IMG/VR virus record: IMGVR_UViG_3300040806_003461 | Location: 16,662-80,661 of that record | Length of the DNA: 64,000 nt | Reading direction: 5' to 3' (one strand) | Origin: a virus | Part shown: positions 27,457-35,204 of the stretch, in pieces | Layout of the letters: every line of letters starts with the position of its first letter | Numbering within the stretch: the first letter of the stretch is position 1 | Position numbers and translations under genes: made by a program | Notes under the pieces: generated by a model | What the model was told of the DNA's origin: nothing | Databases searched by the model: none | What the model saw: the letters and a program-made list of their open reading frames with translations, nothing else

Positions 27457-29502
27457 ATGGCATTATCGGCAGAAACCAAAGCAATCATTGAAACACTTAA
27501 AGCAGAAGGTGTTGCATTAAGAGAAGGTAACAATACCAACTCTATTGGGACAATGAATGTAAAATTAGATCGCCTCAGCGGGGTCTTGGAATCTGTCGCA
27601 AAAAGCCTTCAAGCACAAACTAGTGTTCTTGTTGATTCTGCCGCACAAGAAAAAGCTGCGCGTGAAAAGGCTGCATTGCAAGCAGAATTAGAATCAGTCA
27701 AAAAGAAAAAGAAAGAAGATGAAAAGAAAACCGAAAAGGTTGATCTTGCAAAGGAAATCAGATCTGCAATTCCAAATATGCTTAAAGGACTTCAGCGTAC
27801 TTTAGGTAATTTCTTAATTGGTGGTATTGGTGCTCTTGCATTAGGTGGTTTCGTTACAGGTATTGCCGATAATTTAACAGGTGGTGGATTTTCTAAATTC
27901 ATTAATGATTTTATCGGTGGAGACTGGGAACAGATTCGCACAAGCTTAGCTGAAGGCGGTTACAATTTCTCGGACGGCATTAACAAAATGCTAACCTTTA
28001 CTACAAGATTAGCACCAGGCGGTGATTTAAACGAAAAGATTACAAGCTTTATTGATGCAATTGCTCCTGTCACTGCGTGGTTAATTGAAAATCCTTTATT
28101 AGGACTAGGCGCTGTATTAGCAGGTGGTGCGGCATTAAAATTTGCTATGAAAGCATTAACTCGTAATTTAAGAAGAACAGCAGTAAAACTGGCGGTTGGT
28201 GGTCTTGCTGCATTATCTACTGGGTTATTAGGAAAACCACCTAAAGCGGATGTTGATGTTGATGGTGCAAAAGCCAAAGCAGACGCTGCAAAAGCACAAG
28301 CCGAAGCAGACGCTGCAAAAGCAAAGGCAGATGCAGAAGCTGCAAAAGCAAAAGCAGATGCCGAAGCAAAGTTAAGAAAAGGACAAAAGTTAACTCCTGA
28401 CCAATTAGATGCTCTTGCCGGCCGTGGTAAATATGCGACTGCCGTGGCACCAGGAGTAAAAGCAACTGCACCTGAGGTTATGTCTGAATCTCCAAAGAAA
28501 GCTAATTTTGCATTTACCGGTGACGATGGCACAAAATACGTTACTACACAAGACGGTGCAATTAAAAGAGCTGATAGCTCACAAGGTAGATTTATTTCTA
28601 ATATGTCAGGTAATCTTGTTGATCTTGATAAATCACCTACTGTGGCTACTAAACCGCCTGTGGAACCAATGAAACCTGGTGACCTTGGTAAAAAATTAGC
28701 AGCGGAAAATAAAGGAAAGGTTGCTAAGTTAATTGCAAAGAAAATGGTTGGTGTTGCAGTTAAAGCTGTGCCTGTTTTGGGTGCCGCGGTCGGTGCTTGG
28801 TTTGCTGCTGTAAGTTTAGCAAAAGGTGATATCACATCAGCAGGATTAGAAGGCGGTTCAATTTTCCTACCATCACTATCAGGTGTACCTGTTGATATTA
28901 TGGCAGTTGCCACAAGTACTTTCTTTGATACGTATGGTATGTCATACAATCCTGCAGATCCTGAGCACCGCGAGATGATGAAAGATATTCTCGAGCAAGT
29001 GGAACAGGCATTTGAAGATTGGAAGAATAAGAAAGATTTAGATGCACAAACAGCGTACGAAGAAGGTGACTCAATGACTCGTGCGGAAATGAATGCTCGT
29101 GCTGAACGTGCTATAATGGGTTATAATGAAATGAATGGATCTTATCTTGGTATCACACCTGGCATGGCAACTGGCCTTGGCGGTGTTACAACAAGAACTG
29201 CGCCTGCAGGATTCTTTGGTGGATTCCCATCAGCTGACGAAAATGCAGATTTCTTTGAACAAATGAAGCAAGGTCAATATTATGCAGGTTCTGCAGCAAA
29301 CTTAGCAATGCACGAGCAACTTGCGGCGAAAGGTGGTGGCGGCGGTGGAACCTATAACGATAATCGCGTTACAAATAATGTAGTACAAGGCGGGGATACG
29401 GTTCAAAACAGTAGCGATGCTGCTGTTATACAATACGGCGGAGAAGGAAGTGGAACAAGACCCGGGATGGGTAGTGTTAATGTTCCCGGGTCTGTCCAGT
29501 AA
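27457..29502 (+). CDS. 29: Tape measure / baseplate hub protein at the gp29 position
   Basis: 681 residues. The N-terminal 100 residues are helical (KSLQAQTSVLVDSAAQEKAA), followed by hydrophobic Gly-rich segments at about 115-150 (FLIGGIGALALGGFVTGIA) and 215-250, an Ala/Lys/Asp repeat tract at about 265-310 (AKADAAKAQAEADAAKAKAD) and a second hydrophobic stretch near 430-475. The C-terminus is Gly-rich and disordered. Membrane-type segments plus long helices are normal for tape measures, and it directly follows the gp26 frameshift pair. T4 gp29 (590 aa) sets tail length from inside the tube. A 329-codon antisense frame at 27960-28949 is a shadow of the Ala/Lys repeats. Confidence 0.65.
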   Translation: MALSAETKAIIETLKAEGVALREGNNTNSIGTMNVKLDRLSGVLESVAKSLQAQTSVLVDSAAQEKAAREKAALQAELESVKKKKKEDEKKTEKVDLAKEIRSAIPNMLKGLQRTLGNFLIGGIGALALGGFVTGIADNLTGGGFSKFINDFIGGDWEQIRTSLAEGGYNFSDGINKMLTFTTRLAPGGDLNEKITSFIDAIAPVTAWLIENPLLGLGAVLAGGAALKFAMKALTRNLRRTAVKLAVGGLAALSTGLLGKPPKADVDVDGAKAKADAAKAQAEADAAKAKADAEAAKAKADAEAKLRKGQKLTPDQLDALAGRGKYATAVAPGVKATAPEVMSESPKKANFAFTGDDGTKYVTTQDGAIKRADSSQGRFISNMSGNLVDLDKSPTVATKPPVEPMKPGDLGKKLAAENKGKVAKLIAKKMVGVAVKAVPVLGAAVGAWFAAVSLAKGDITSAGLEGGSIFLPSLSGVPVDIMAVATSTFFDTYGMSYNPADPEHREMMKDILEQVEQAFEDWKNKKDLDAQTAYEEGDSMTRAEMNARAERAIMGYNEMNGSYLGITPGMATGLGGVTTRTAPAGFFGGFPSADENADFFEQMKQGQYYAGSAANLAMHEQLAAKGGGGGGTYNDNRVTNNVVQGGDTVQNSSDAAVIQYGGEGSGTRPGMGSVNVPGSVQ

Positions 29503-29504
29503 TA

Positions 29505-29732
29505 TTATTTGTCGCCTTTATCAGAAACGAATGAATACATTTCTTTGGCTTTTGCCATCATATCTTCAACAGAATACATTTCTGTAACTTTTTGAAATTC
29601 TTCCATTTGCATCTTACCTTGCTCCATCATTTTTTCAGCAAATGACACGTTCATGTGATATTGCTGATCCATATACTCTTTTGCAAGTTGTAACATTTCT
29701 GAACGAATTTCGAATGGGTTTTTATTTGACAT
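29505..29732 (-). CDS. Small conserved phage protein (75 aa)
   Basis: Start taken at ATG 29732 because AGGAG lies 7 nt upstream; the longer frame to 29771 has no ribosome site. Product MSNKNPFEIRSEMLQLAKEY is helical and Met-rich (MNVSFAEKMMEQGKMQMEEF). Proteins beginning NPFEIR..ML.LAKE are frequent in marine T4-likes, but their role is not known to me. It is the last gene of the leftward replication operon and is convergent with, and 2 bp from, the tape measure gene. Confidence 0.7.
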   Translation of the reverse strand: MSNKNPFEIRSEMLQLAKEYMDQQYHMNVSFAEKMMEQGKMQMEEFQKVTEMYSVEDMMAKAKEMYSFVSDKGDK

Positions 29733-29789
29733 AATTAGTCTCCTGTGTATGTGTGGGTTACAAATATTCATTTAAGCTCTTTCTAAAGT

Positions 29790-29817
29790 GGAGGGGCTTT
29801 CACCCTCCTAGCTTTTT
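29790..29817 (+). terminator. Intrinsic terminator for the rightward late operon
   Basis: GGAGGG (29790-29795), 7-nt loop, CCCTCC (29803-29808), then TAGCTTTTT on the plus strand. The T-rich tail is on the plus side only, so it stops rightward transcription coming from the tape measure gene after it has crossed the 75-aa gene in antisense. Confidence 0.6.
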
Positions 29818-29819
29818 AT

Positions 29820-30269
29820 TTATTCCGTTAGAAGTTCAGGCTCGGAAGAACCACCAATGGCGATCTTACGCGGTTTCTTTTCTTCAGGAATAACGTTCTC
29901 AAGTTCAATTGTAAGAATGCCGTCAACGAACTCGGCGCCACGAACTACAATTGTGTCTGAGAGTGTAAAGGTACGACGGAATTGACGAGCGGAAATTCCA
30001 CGATGTAGATAACTTCCTTCTGTCTCTTTGTCTTCTTTCTTACCTTCCACTGAAAGAACGCCGTCTTTCAATTCAACATCCAATTCATCACGTCCAAAAC
30101 CTGCGACCGCAATCTCAATATGATAATTGTCGTCATCAACTTTTACGATGTTATATGGAGGGTAATTTGTTTGACCCGGAGTTTGTTGGTGCATACGATC
30201 CAATACGCGATCGAAACCAATAAAGAAAGGGTCATTTAATAGGTTGGCAGTAATTCTGCGTGCATTCAT
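29820..30269 (-). CDS. hsp20: Small heat-shock protein Hsp20
   Basis: 149 residues, standard Hsp20 length. The alpha-crystallin domain spans about residues 40-135: PPYNIVKVDDDNYHIEIAVA, GFGRDELDVELKDGVLSVEG, then YLHRGISARQFRRTFTLSD and ILTIELENVIPEEKKPRKIA with a C-terminal I-x-I (IAI-type) anchor. Hsp20 genes are a recurrent accessory of marine T4-likes, where they are thought to help virion protein folding. It has its own promoter region at 30334-30364 in which sigma70 and late motifs overlap. Confidence 0.92.
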   Translation of the reverse strand: MNARRITANLLNDPFFIGFDRVLDRMHQQTPGQTNYPPYNIVKVDDDNYHIEIAVAGFGRDELDVELKDGVLSVEGKKEDKETEGSYLHRGISARQFRRTFTLSDTIVVRGAEFVDGILTIELENVIPEEKKPRKIAIGGSSEPELLTE

Positions 30270-30304
30270 TTTGCTATCTCCTTTTGTTTAAGCAAGATTT
30301 TAAA

Positions 30305-30331
30305 AATGGGAACCCGTTTGGCATTCCCATT
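30305..30331 (-). terminator. Stem-loop with T-tract between dut and hsp20
   Basis: AATGGGAA (30331-30324 read leftward), 11-nt loop, TTCCCATT then TTTT. It looks like an intrinsic terminator for readthrough from the dut operon. The predicted start of the hsp20 transcript (about 30329) falls inside its first arm, so the local transcript would form a weaker stem. Confidence 0.5.
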
Positions 30332-30333
30332 AT

Positions 30334-30364
30334 TATTTATAACACAATACTATGATTGTGTCAA
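30334..30364 (-). promoter_or_regulatory. hsp20 promoter: sigma70 (TTGACA, 17 bp, TATAAA) overlapping late TATAAATA
   Basis: TTGACA is complementary to 30359-30364 and TATAAA to 30336-30341, spacer exactly 17 bp; the same -10 is part of a perfect late core TATAAATA (30334-30341). A CACAAT/ATTGTG inverted repeat (30343-30360) lies in the spacer. The gene could therefore be read by both early and late polymerase forms. Confidence 0.65.
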
Positions 30365-30371
30365 TAAAAAA

Positions 30372-30878
30372 TTAACCAGTTGAGCCAAAACCACCGTTAC
30401 GGTCTGTTTTTTGCTCTGGGCGATCTGTAGTTTCTACAAGCTCGTGTTGTTCTACAGGAACCAACATGCATTGTACTAAGCGGTCGCCATTTTCAATTGT
30501 AACTAAGCTGTCAGTGACGTTCTGTAACATCATATATGATTCTTCAACGTAATCGGAATCAATAATGCCAGTGCCGTTTGCCATTACAAGACCTTTCTTC
30601 AATGCAACACTCGAACGAATAAACATTTTTAAAACGTTATTCTCGGGTATGTCAAAGATTAATCCTGTCGGAACCAAAACGCGAATCCCAGGAGGTAATT
30701 GAAATGCGTCAGGATTTGTCCCAACGCCTTTCACAACAATAGGTTGTTCTCTGTTCCAAGAATTATATGATTTTAGGTATTGACCTTTGGTAATACATGC
30801 TTTAATATCAAAACAAGCAGATCCTTGAGTTGCGTAGGCGGGGATCTCAGCCTTTTCATTCACTTTATATACATTCAT
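30372..30878 (-). CDS. dut: dUTP pyrophosphatase (dUTPase)
   Basis: About 168 residues with all five dUTPase motifs: 1 in AYATQGSACFDIKA, 2 in FIRSSVALKKG, 3 in GTGIIDSDYVEESYMMLQN, 4 in NGDRLVQCMLVP, 5 in NGGFGSTG at the C-terminus. It hydrolyses dUTP to dUMP, keeping uracil out of DNA and feeding dTMP synthesis. An insertion near residues 35-55 (YNSWNREQPIVVKG) lengthens the usual 150-aa trimeric form. ATG at 30878 is used; a GTG at 30887 overlapping the RegA stop (GTGA) is an alternative. It fits with the dCMP deaminase at 41285 as the dUMP supply route. Confidence 0.93.
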   Translation of the reverse strand: MNVYKVNEKAEIPAYATQGSACFDIKACITKGQYLKSYNSWNREQPIVVKGVGTNPDAFQLPPGIRVLVPTGLIFDIPENNVLKMFIRSSVALKKGLVMANGTGIIDSDYVEESYMMLQNVTDSLVTIENGDRLVQCMLVPVEQHELVETTDRPEQKTDRNGGFGSTG

Positions 30879-30883
30879 AATAA

Positions 30884-31288
30884 TCACTTTTTCCCAATAT
30901 TATATTTGGCCTCCAAAATCCATTGATCTTTTTCTTTGTGAGATAGGATTTTAATTTGATTAAGAGGAGCAACCGGATCTTGCGATTTAGCAGGATCAAC
31001 GATTTCAATCAAATCCCATTCTTCAAGCAGGTTCACAATCGTATTGCGACGTGCTCGATCTTCATCTGTAAATGTATTGTTTTTGCCGTCAAGAATAAAC
31101 AATTCTTTAAAGTGTAGAATTGAGTACTTACCTTGTTTGTGGAGAATGTGACAAGATTGATATAACTTCTTTTCCTTACGTGAAGAAATACCAATACGAG
31201 TCAGGGTCTCTTTGACCTTTAAAAAACTATCCGGCGTTGGAAGTCTAATTTCCACTCCGACTCCTTTAAAAATATCTTCAGTTTGCAT
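30884..31288 (-). CDS. regA: Translational repressor RegA
   Basis: About 134 residues from ATG 31288. It aligns by eye with T4 RegA through FLKVKETLTRIGISSRKEKK, LYQSCHILHKQGKYSILHFK and LLEEWDLIEIVDP. RegA binds the start region of many early mRNAs and blocks translation as infection proceeds. The position after gp62 matches T4 (45-44-62-regA). The 83-nt spacer upstream is the longest in this operon and is the natural site for an autoregulatory leader. Confidence 0.93.
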   Translation of the reverse strand: MQTEDIFKGVGVEIRLPTPDSFLKVKETLTRIGISSRKEKKLYQSCHILHKQGKYSILHFKELFILDGKNNTFTDEDRARRNTIVNLLEEWDLIEIVDPAKSQDPVAPLNQIKILSHKEKDQWILEAKYNIGKK

Positions 31289-31371
31289 AATAAGCAGCAC
31301 CTTTTATTATAGTTATTATTTTTCATGCTGTTGTCCACCATGACCATCAGAATATTTATCATTTTCTGAAT

Positions 31372-31770
31372 TTAACCACCGGTAAATAGCTTACTATGCA
31401 CTTGTTTCAATTGATCCGCAGACAAAGCTTTTAGGTACATCTTTGCCACGGTACGATTACATTGATAGACCTGCTGAATTGCGTCAAGGTCTTTACTTTT
31501 TTCTGCTTTGTGCCATTTTGAAAACCGCTTGCGTTTGCGTAAGGCACTAAAGTAATAATCAAATTGAGCACCATTAAACATATGGGCACGTTGATTCATT
31601 TCATTGGCATGCAAGATAGTATCTTCAAAGTTAGCAAAGCCACGATTGACCATATACGGAATGTATTCCTTTTCGGTCAGTTCAGGATTATCCGATTCTT
31701 GAATAAGATGTTTCTTTGTCAGGGAAACGGCATTCATAAAATCAAAAGGTGTAAACTCATTCTTCGCCAT
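31372..31770 (-). CDS. 62: Clamp loader small subunit gp62
   Basis: 132 residues from ATG 31770 (GAG ribosome site 9 nt upstream). It has the marine T4-like gp62 pattern: FDFMNAVSLTKKHLIQ, YIPYMVNRGFANFEDTILHA, NEMNQRAHMFNGAQFDYYFS, then RKRFSKWHKAEK. gp62 with gp44 loads the gp45 sliding clamp. The start overlaps the end of the zinc-ribbon gene by 14 nt. Confidence 0.85.
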   Translation of the reverse strand: MAKNEFTPFDFMNAVSLTKKHLIQESDNPELTEKEYIPYMVNRGFANFEDTILHANEMNQRAHMFNGAQFDYYFSALRKRKRFSKWHKAEKSKDLDAIQQVYQCNRTVAKMYLKALSADQLKQVHSKLFTGG

Positions 31771-31954
31771 TGTATATCTTCTCAAGTTCAATCAATACAT
31801 CATTGAATTCCATTGCACAAGGTTCACAGGCTGTCATCTTATGAGGACCTTCAAGGGTATCAATGTTAATTGTATAGATCTCTTTTTTGTTTAACTTTTT
31901 ATCGCAAAAACCACAAGTGTGTTTCTCGATAAGACGGCTCATCCATTCACTCAT
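31757..31954 (-). CDS. Small zinc-ribbon-like protein (65 aa)
   Basis: 65 residues with two Cys pairs, CGFC near residue 14-17 and CEPC near 43-46, spaced as in a treble-clef or zinc-ribbon. The sequence between them (EIYTINIDTLEGPHKM) would form the connecting strands. It is joined by ATGA to the 75-aa gene upstream and overlaps gp62. A DNA- or protein-binding accessory of the replication genes is plausible; no specific family is recognised. Confidence 0.65.
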   Translation of the reverse strand: MSEWMSRLIEKHTCGFCDKKLNKKEIYTINIDTLEGPHKMTACEPCAMEFNDVLIELEKIYNGEE

Positions 31955-32178
31955 ACCGAAATATCAATCGTTGAGTTTGGTCGCTCAGTAGGAACAAGTT
32001 CACCGCGGCTGTTATAACGAGTGTATTCATGCTGTACGCTTTCAACCGATGTAACACCAGATGCCGTTTGAAGATGCTTTGTTTTCTCGACGACAACCTT
32101 ATCATCTCGTACGACAATGGTTGAATAAGCACTGGTTACTGTGAATGGCATAATACCATAGATTTCTGTATTCGTCAT
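31951..32178 (-). CDS. Small replication-operon protein (75 aa)
   Basis: Start at ATG 32178, which overlaps the gp44 TGA (ATGA); the longer frame to 32214 would lie deep inside gp44. The product starts MTNTEIYGIMPFTVTSAYST and is rich in Val/Thr/Ser, probably beta. I do not recognise it. Locked between gp44 and the zinc-ribbon gene by ATGA junctions on both sides, so it is likely translated with the clamp loader. Confidence 0.65.
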   Translation of the reverse strand: MTNTEIYGIMPFTVTSAYSTIVVRDDKVVVEKTKHLQTASGVTSVESVQHEYTRYNSRGELVPTERPNSTIDISV

Positions 32179-33125
32179 TTGAAGCTTGCCTCCATCATAA
32201 TTTCGGTTAGACACGCAACCATATTTATTTCAAGGTCAGCAACAAAGTTAGCCTTATACATATAATCAGCAAGTGTTACGATAAAACCAGGTTGTGAACG
32301 AAGTTCAACCTTGTCATTTGCCATATCATAGATACGACGAAACATTTCATTCATATCTTGATCTGAATTCTTTGCAACCCATTTACGCATTTCTGAAAAG
32401 TTCTTTGCCTTTAACAAACGGAACAGTTCATCAACTGATTCTTGTTTCAGGTTAACAAAGATACCTTCGTCAATACGACCTGATGCTGCATAGGATTGGA
32501 GTTCAGTCAATACACGACGGAAATCAGGAAAGTGCTTTTCAATAACTTTGGCAACTACCTTGTTATCGTATTCAACGTTTTCGTTATCAAGAATTTGTAG
32601 AACACGTTTATAGAATTGAGCTGCCATCTTCGGACGCTCGGATTGCTCGATTGTGAAATCAACTTCAGACAGTCGAGAGCGAAGAGGAGCAATTATACGA
32701 TTCTTAAAGTTACAAGTAAAGATAAACCCACAGTTGCTTGAATATTCTTCAATAAAATTTCGGAGTGCGGGCTGAACATTTGCTGCGTTGAGATAGTCCG
32801 CCTCGTCAAAGATGACGTATTTTCTGCCACCTGATAAGGATACCGCTGAGGCATACGTGGAGATGTCATATCGGAGAGTGTCGATATTGACGTTAAGTGA
32901 ACCGTTTTTAACAATATAATCGCAGCCAAGTTCATCGAGCATAGCTTTTGCGATAGTAGTTTTGCCAACACCTGGGCCGCCAGTTAGTAATAAGTTTGGA
33001 ACATTGTCATCAGCAACGAACTTTTGAAACATTGCTTTTGTAGTATCAGGCAGAATTGTATCATTAATCTTTTGCGGACGATATTTTTCTACCCAAAGTA
33101 CTTCGTTTGATTTTGCATCAACCAT
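32175..33125 (-). CDS. 44: Clamp loader ATPase gp44
   Basis: 316 residues, matching T4 gp44 (319 aa). Seen: WVEKYRPQKINDTILPD at the start, Walker A GGPGVGKTT near residue 50, Walker B VIFDEAD, and a sensor/arginine-finger region RSRLSEVDF replacing the usual SRC. AAA+ clamp loaders open the gp45 ring on primed DNA with gp62. The gene is flanked upstream by a C(UUCG)G hairpin that separates it from gp45. Confidence 0.95.
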   Translation of the reverse strand: MVDAKSNEVLWVEKYRPQKINDTILPDTTKAMFQKFVADDNVPNLLLTGGPGVGKTTIAKAMLDELGCDYIVKNGSLNVNIDTLRYDISTYASAVSLSGGRKYVIFDEADYLNAANVQPALRNFIEEYSSNCGFIFTCNFKNRIIAPLRSRLSEVDFTIEQSERPKMAAQFYKRVLQILDNENVEYDNKVVAKVIEKHFPDFRRVLTELQSYAASGRIDEGIFVNLKQESVDELFRLLKAKNFSEMRKWVAKNSDQDMNEMFRRIYDMANDKVELRSQPGFIVTLADYMYKANFVADLEINMVACLTEIMMEASFK

Positions 33126-33156
33126 TTATTCACCATTTTCATAATATAAAAAGAAA

Positions 33157-33255
33157 TCATTTTTGTACGCATTTTAGCGAGCAATGTACAACACTCGGGT
33201 GATCTAACACCAATCGAAATACCTTACCGCAGGTAACGCATTTACGAGTTTTAAT
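33157..33255 (-). CDS. Possible 32-aa Cys-rich micro-ORF
   Basis: In the 158-bp gap between gp44 and the 94-aa gene, one frame encodes KTRKCVTCGKVFRLVLDH then VVHCSLKC, with a zinc-finger-like Cys pattern. The only in-frame start is an ATT at 33255 and no ribosome site is obvious, so translation is doubtful; it may instead be a decayed zinc-finger gene. Confidence 0.2.
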   Translation of the reverse strand: MKTRKCVTCGKVFRLVLDHPSVVHCSLKCVQK

Positions 33256-33257
33256 AA

Positions 33258-33275
33258 GTGGGGCCGAAGCCCCAC
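33258..33275 (-). terminator. C(UUCG)G hairpin between gp45 and gp44
   Basis: On the minus strand GTGGGGC, TTCG loop, GCCCCAC: a 7-bp stem closed by C-G over UUCG, the very stable tetraloop type abundant between T4 genes. It is followed by TTATTAAAA, so it may act as a partial terminator or as an RNA-stabilising 3' end for the gp45 message. Confidence 0.6.
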
Positions 33276-33283
33276 CCATTTCT

Positions 33284-33568
33284 TTAGTTGACTTTTTCAA
33301 CTACTTTATCCGCCATTGGCGCGTCCATCGGAACATCAGCTGGTGCCATTTGGCCTTGAGCCTGTTGACCCTGCATTTGAGCCTGCTGGTTGAGGAAGAC
33401 CTCTACTTTGTTGCGTAGAGTACCTACACCTTGAAGTTCACGGCCTTCAAAAGCACCGCGGCGAGATGCAATATCCACGATCTGTACGAACGTGGCAATA
33501 TCATTTAAAGACAACTGAACAGGTTCTTGCTGTTCTTGAGCTTGTCCGTTTTCAACTTGATCATTCAT
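33284..33568 (-). CDS. Conserved Gln-rich protein next to the sliding clamp (94 aa)
   Basis: 94 residues. The N-terminal part QLSLNDIATFVQIVDIASRR then GAFEGRELQGVGTLRNKVEV is conserved in character among marine T4-likes; the C-terminal third is Gln/Met/Ala-rich and probably disordered. Function unknown. It lies 6 nt after gp45 and upstream of the C(UUCG)G hairpin, so it shares the clamp message. Confidence 0.7.
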   Translation of the reverse strand: MNDQVENGQAQEQQEPVQLSLNDIATFVQIVDIASRRGAFEGRELQGVGTLRNKVEVFLNQQAQMQGQQAQGQMAPADVPMDAPMADKVVEKVN

Positions 33569-33574
33569 GAATAA

Positions 33575-34237
33575 TCATCCTTTCTTGTAAGTCGACTTTG
33601 TATCAATAGCAACGAAATATGTCGCGCTATCACCCTTAAACTCAGAGATACCCTTTGCGCAAAGAGTAACCTGATAGTCCTGCGGAAGAAGTTTCAGGTT
33701 ATCAGTTTTGATAACGATTGAAAACTCATCAGCAGTTTCACCAATCTCAATTCCGTAATCATCAGCATTTGCCGAAGAAGTATCTACAGCCTTGAGAAAG
33801 ACTTTGCCTTCCTGACCAACGAATGCAACCTCCGTAAATTGAAGTACACCTGCTGCTTTCACAACGGACTGCAAATCATCCCATGTCACATTCACCTGCA
33901 CATCCGCAGAAGGAATCGTAATCTCCTTATCCGGCGGTGTGTGAATCATGGAAACATCTGCAAAGGCATACTTCGTACGACGCTTACCTTCGGTAATCAC
34001 AAAATATTTATCTCCGAATTCCACGTCCGGCGCCTTGTGGAGAGATAAAATTGACAAAAATCTTGATAAATCGTAAACGCAAGCAGTACCAGGAATTTGA
34101 TCCGGGATAGTTGCTTTTGCAACAAGCGTTTTCTCAGGGGTAATGGTTTTGAGTTCATTACCAGGTTGCATTAGAATTGACTTATTGATAGCACTAAAGC
34201 TTTTCAAAATAGTCAGAGTTTGTTCAGATAATTGCAT
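33575..34237 (-). CDS. 45: DNA polymerase sliding clamp gp45
   Basis: 220 residues, close to T4 gp45 (228 aa). It starts MQLSEQTLTILKSFSAINKS and has the clamp-typical VYDLSRFLSILSL, FGDKYFVITEGKRR and KLLPQDYQVTLCAKG. gp45 trimers tether the polymerase and also activate T4-type late transcription through gp55/gp33, which fits the TATAAATA promoters in this window. A 25-nt spacer separates it from the glycosyltransferase gene upstream. Confidence 0.93.
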   Translation of the reverse strand: MQLSEQTLTILKSFSAINKSILMQPGNELKTITPEKTLVAKATIPDQIPGTACVYDLSRFLSILSLHKAPDVEFGDKYFVITEGKRRTKYAFADVSMIHTPPDKEITIPSADVQVNVTWDDLQSVVKAAGVLQFTEVAFVGQEGKVFLKAVDTSSANADDYGIEIGETADEFSIVIKTDNLKLLPQDYQVTLCAKGISEFKGDSATYFVAIDTKSTYKKG

Positions 34238-34262
34238 AATATAAAGTAACTCCTTTGTTAGA

Positions 34263-35204
34263 TTATCGGTTTATTTTATTACGGTTTTTCTTTTTTGTCA
34301 ATGGTTTTTTATCACCTGCGACAGATTTATTTTGATAAGCCTTCTTATTGCTTTGCTTATTTGCAGTTGCAGTCATTCCTAAGGAACCGATAGCACCTAA
34401 GGATCCTTTGAAGATATACGTACCAATATGCTGCAACTGCATCCATGGGCACATCCAAACTCGAATACCGATCTCTCGAGCCTTCTTACAGAAGAAGTAG
34501 TCCTCGGACAGATAGCGTTTTGTTACCGGGTCAATAATACAATCAAAGAATGCTGTAATCTCTCGAGACCCATCAAACGCATCAGTACGAACGTGGTCAG
34601 GTTTATAGCGATACTCAGGATATGCTTCAGCAAACTTCTCAAGGACGTCTCGAGGAATCAGCATGAACCCCGTGCCTGCTTCTGCAACCTCAATTGGTTG
34701 GCCAAGGTTAAACTTGGTTTGACCACTTGCGATTGGATTGAATACGTAATCAGCAGAGAATTGTTCAAGTTGGAACGGATTCTCATCGCCAGCACCTGCC
34801 TTGGCTGCTTGATGAACCTTTTCCCACGCAATTGTTTTCTTAGGATAAGGTCCTGTCATAATCTGATAATTGTCAGGATCCGTAATGTTCATAGCAAGAA
34901 GCGATAGAATATCTCGAGCATTAAATCCAATATCAGAATCAATAAACATTAAGTGAGTACAACCTGAGCGCAGGAATTCGTCAACCACATAGTTACGAGC
35001 ACGTTGAACCAAACTTTCATTAAATAGGAAATAGAATTTTAGATTGATTCCATTTGCAGCGCATAGCATACTCAAATCAGTACAAGATTTTGTAAATGTA
35101 CCTGCGCAATTGCCGCCATACATCGGCGTTCCTAAGAAGATAGAATACTTGCGGATTTCATCAATTGAAACCTCGGTTGTTTTAGGTTTTTGCTGTTCTT
35201 CCAT
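34263..35204 (-). CDS. GT-A type glycosyltransferase
   Basis: 313 residues. A GT-A fold is indicated by LVQRARNYVVDEFLRSGCTH then LMFIDSDIGF, where DSD is the metal/nucleotide-sugar binding DxD motif (near residue 93-95), followed by GTGFMLIPRDVLEK and YLSEDYFFCKKAREIG. The C-terminal 40 residues are very basic (KKPLTKKKNRNKINR), possibly for nucleic acid contact. Homologues are common in marine T4-likes. It is downstream of DexA and the C5-methyltransferase, so DNA or virion glycosylation are both possible. Confidence 0.75.
   Translation of the reverse strand: MEEQQKPKTTEVSIDEIRKYSIFLGTPMYGGNCAGTFTKSCTDLSMLCAANGINLKFYFLFNESLVQRARNYVVDEFLRSGCTHLMFIDSDIGFNARDILSLLAMNITDPDNYQIMTGPYPKKTIAWEKVHQAAKAGAGDENPFQLEQFSADYVFNPIASGQTKFNLGQPIEVAEAGTGFMLIPRDVLEKFAEAYPEYRYKPDHVRTDAFDGSREITAFFDCIIDPVTKRYLSEDYFFCKKAREIGIRVWMCPWMQLQHIGTYIFKGSLGAIGSLGMTATANKQSNKKAYQNKSVAGDKKPLTKKKNRNKINR

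Noticed and set aside
27960-28949. Long antisense frame (329 codons) on the minus strand
   Set aside because: It mirrors the Ala/Lys/Gly-rich tape measure in low-complexity sequence, has no ribosome site and no plausible fold.
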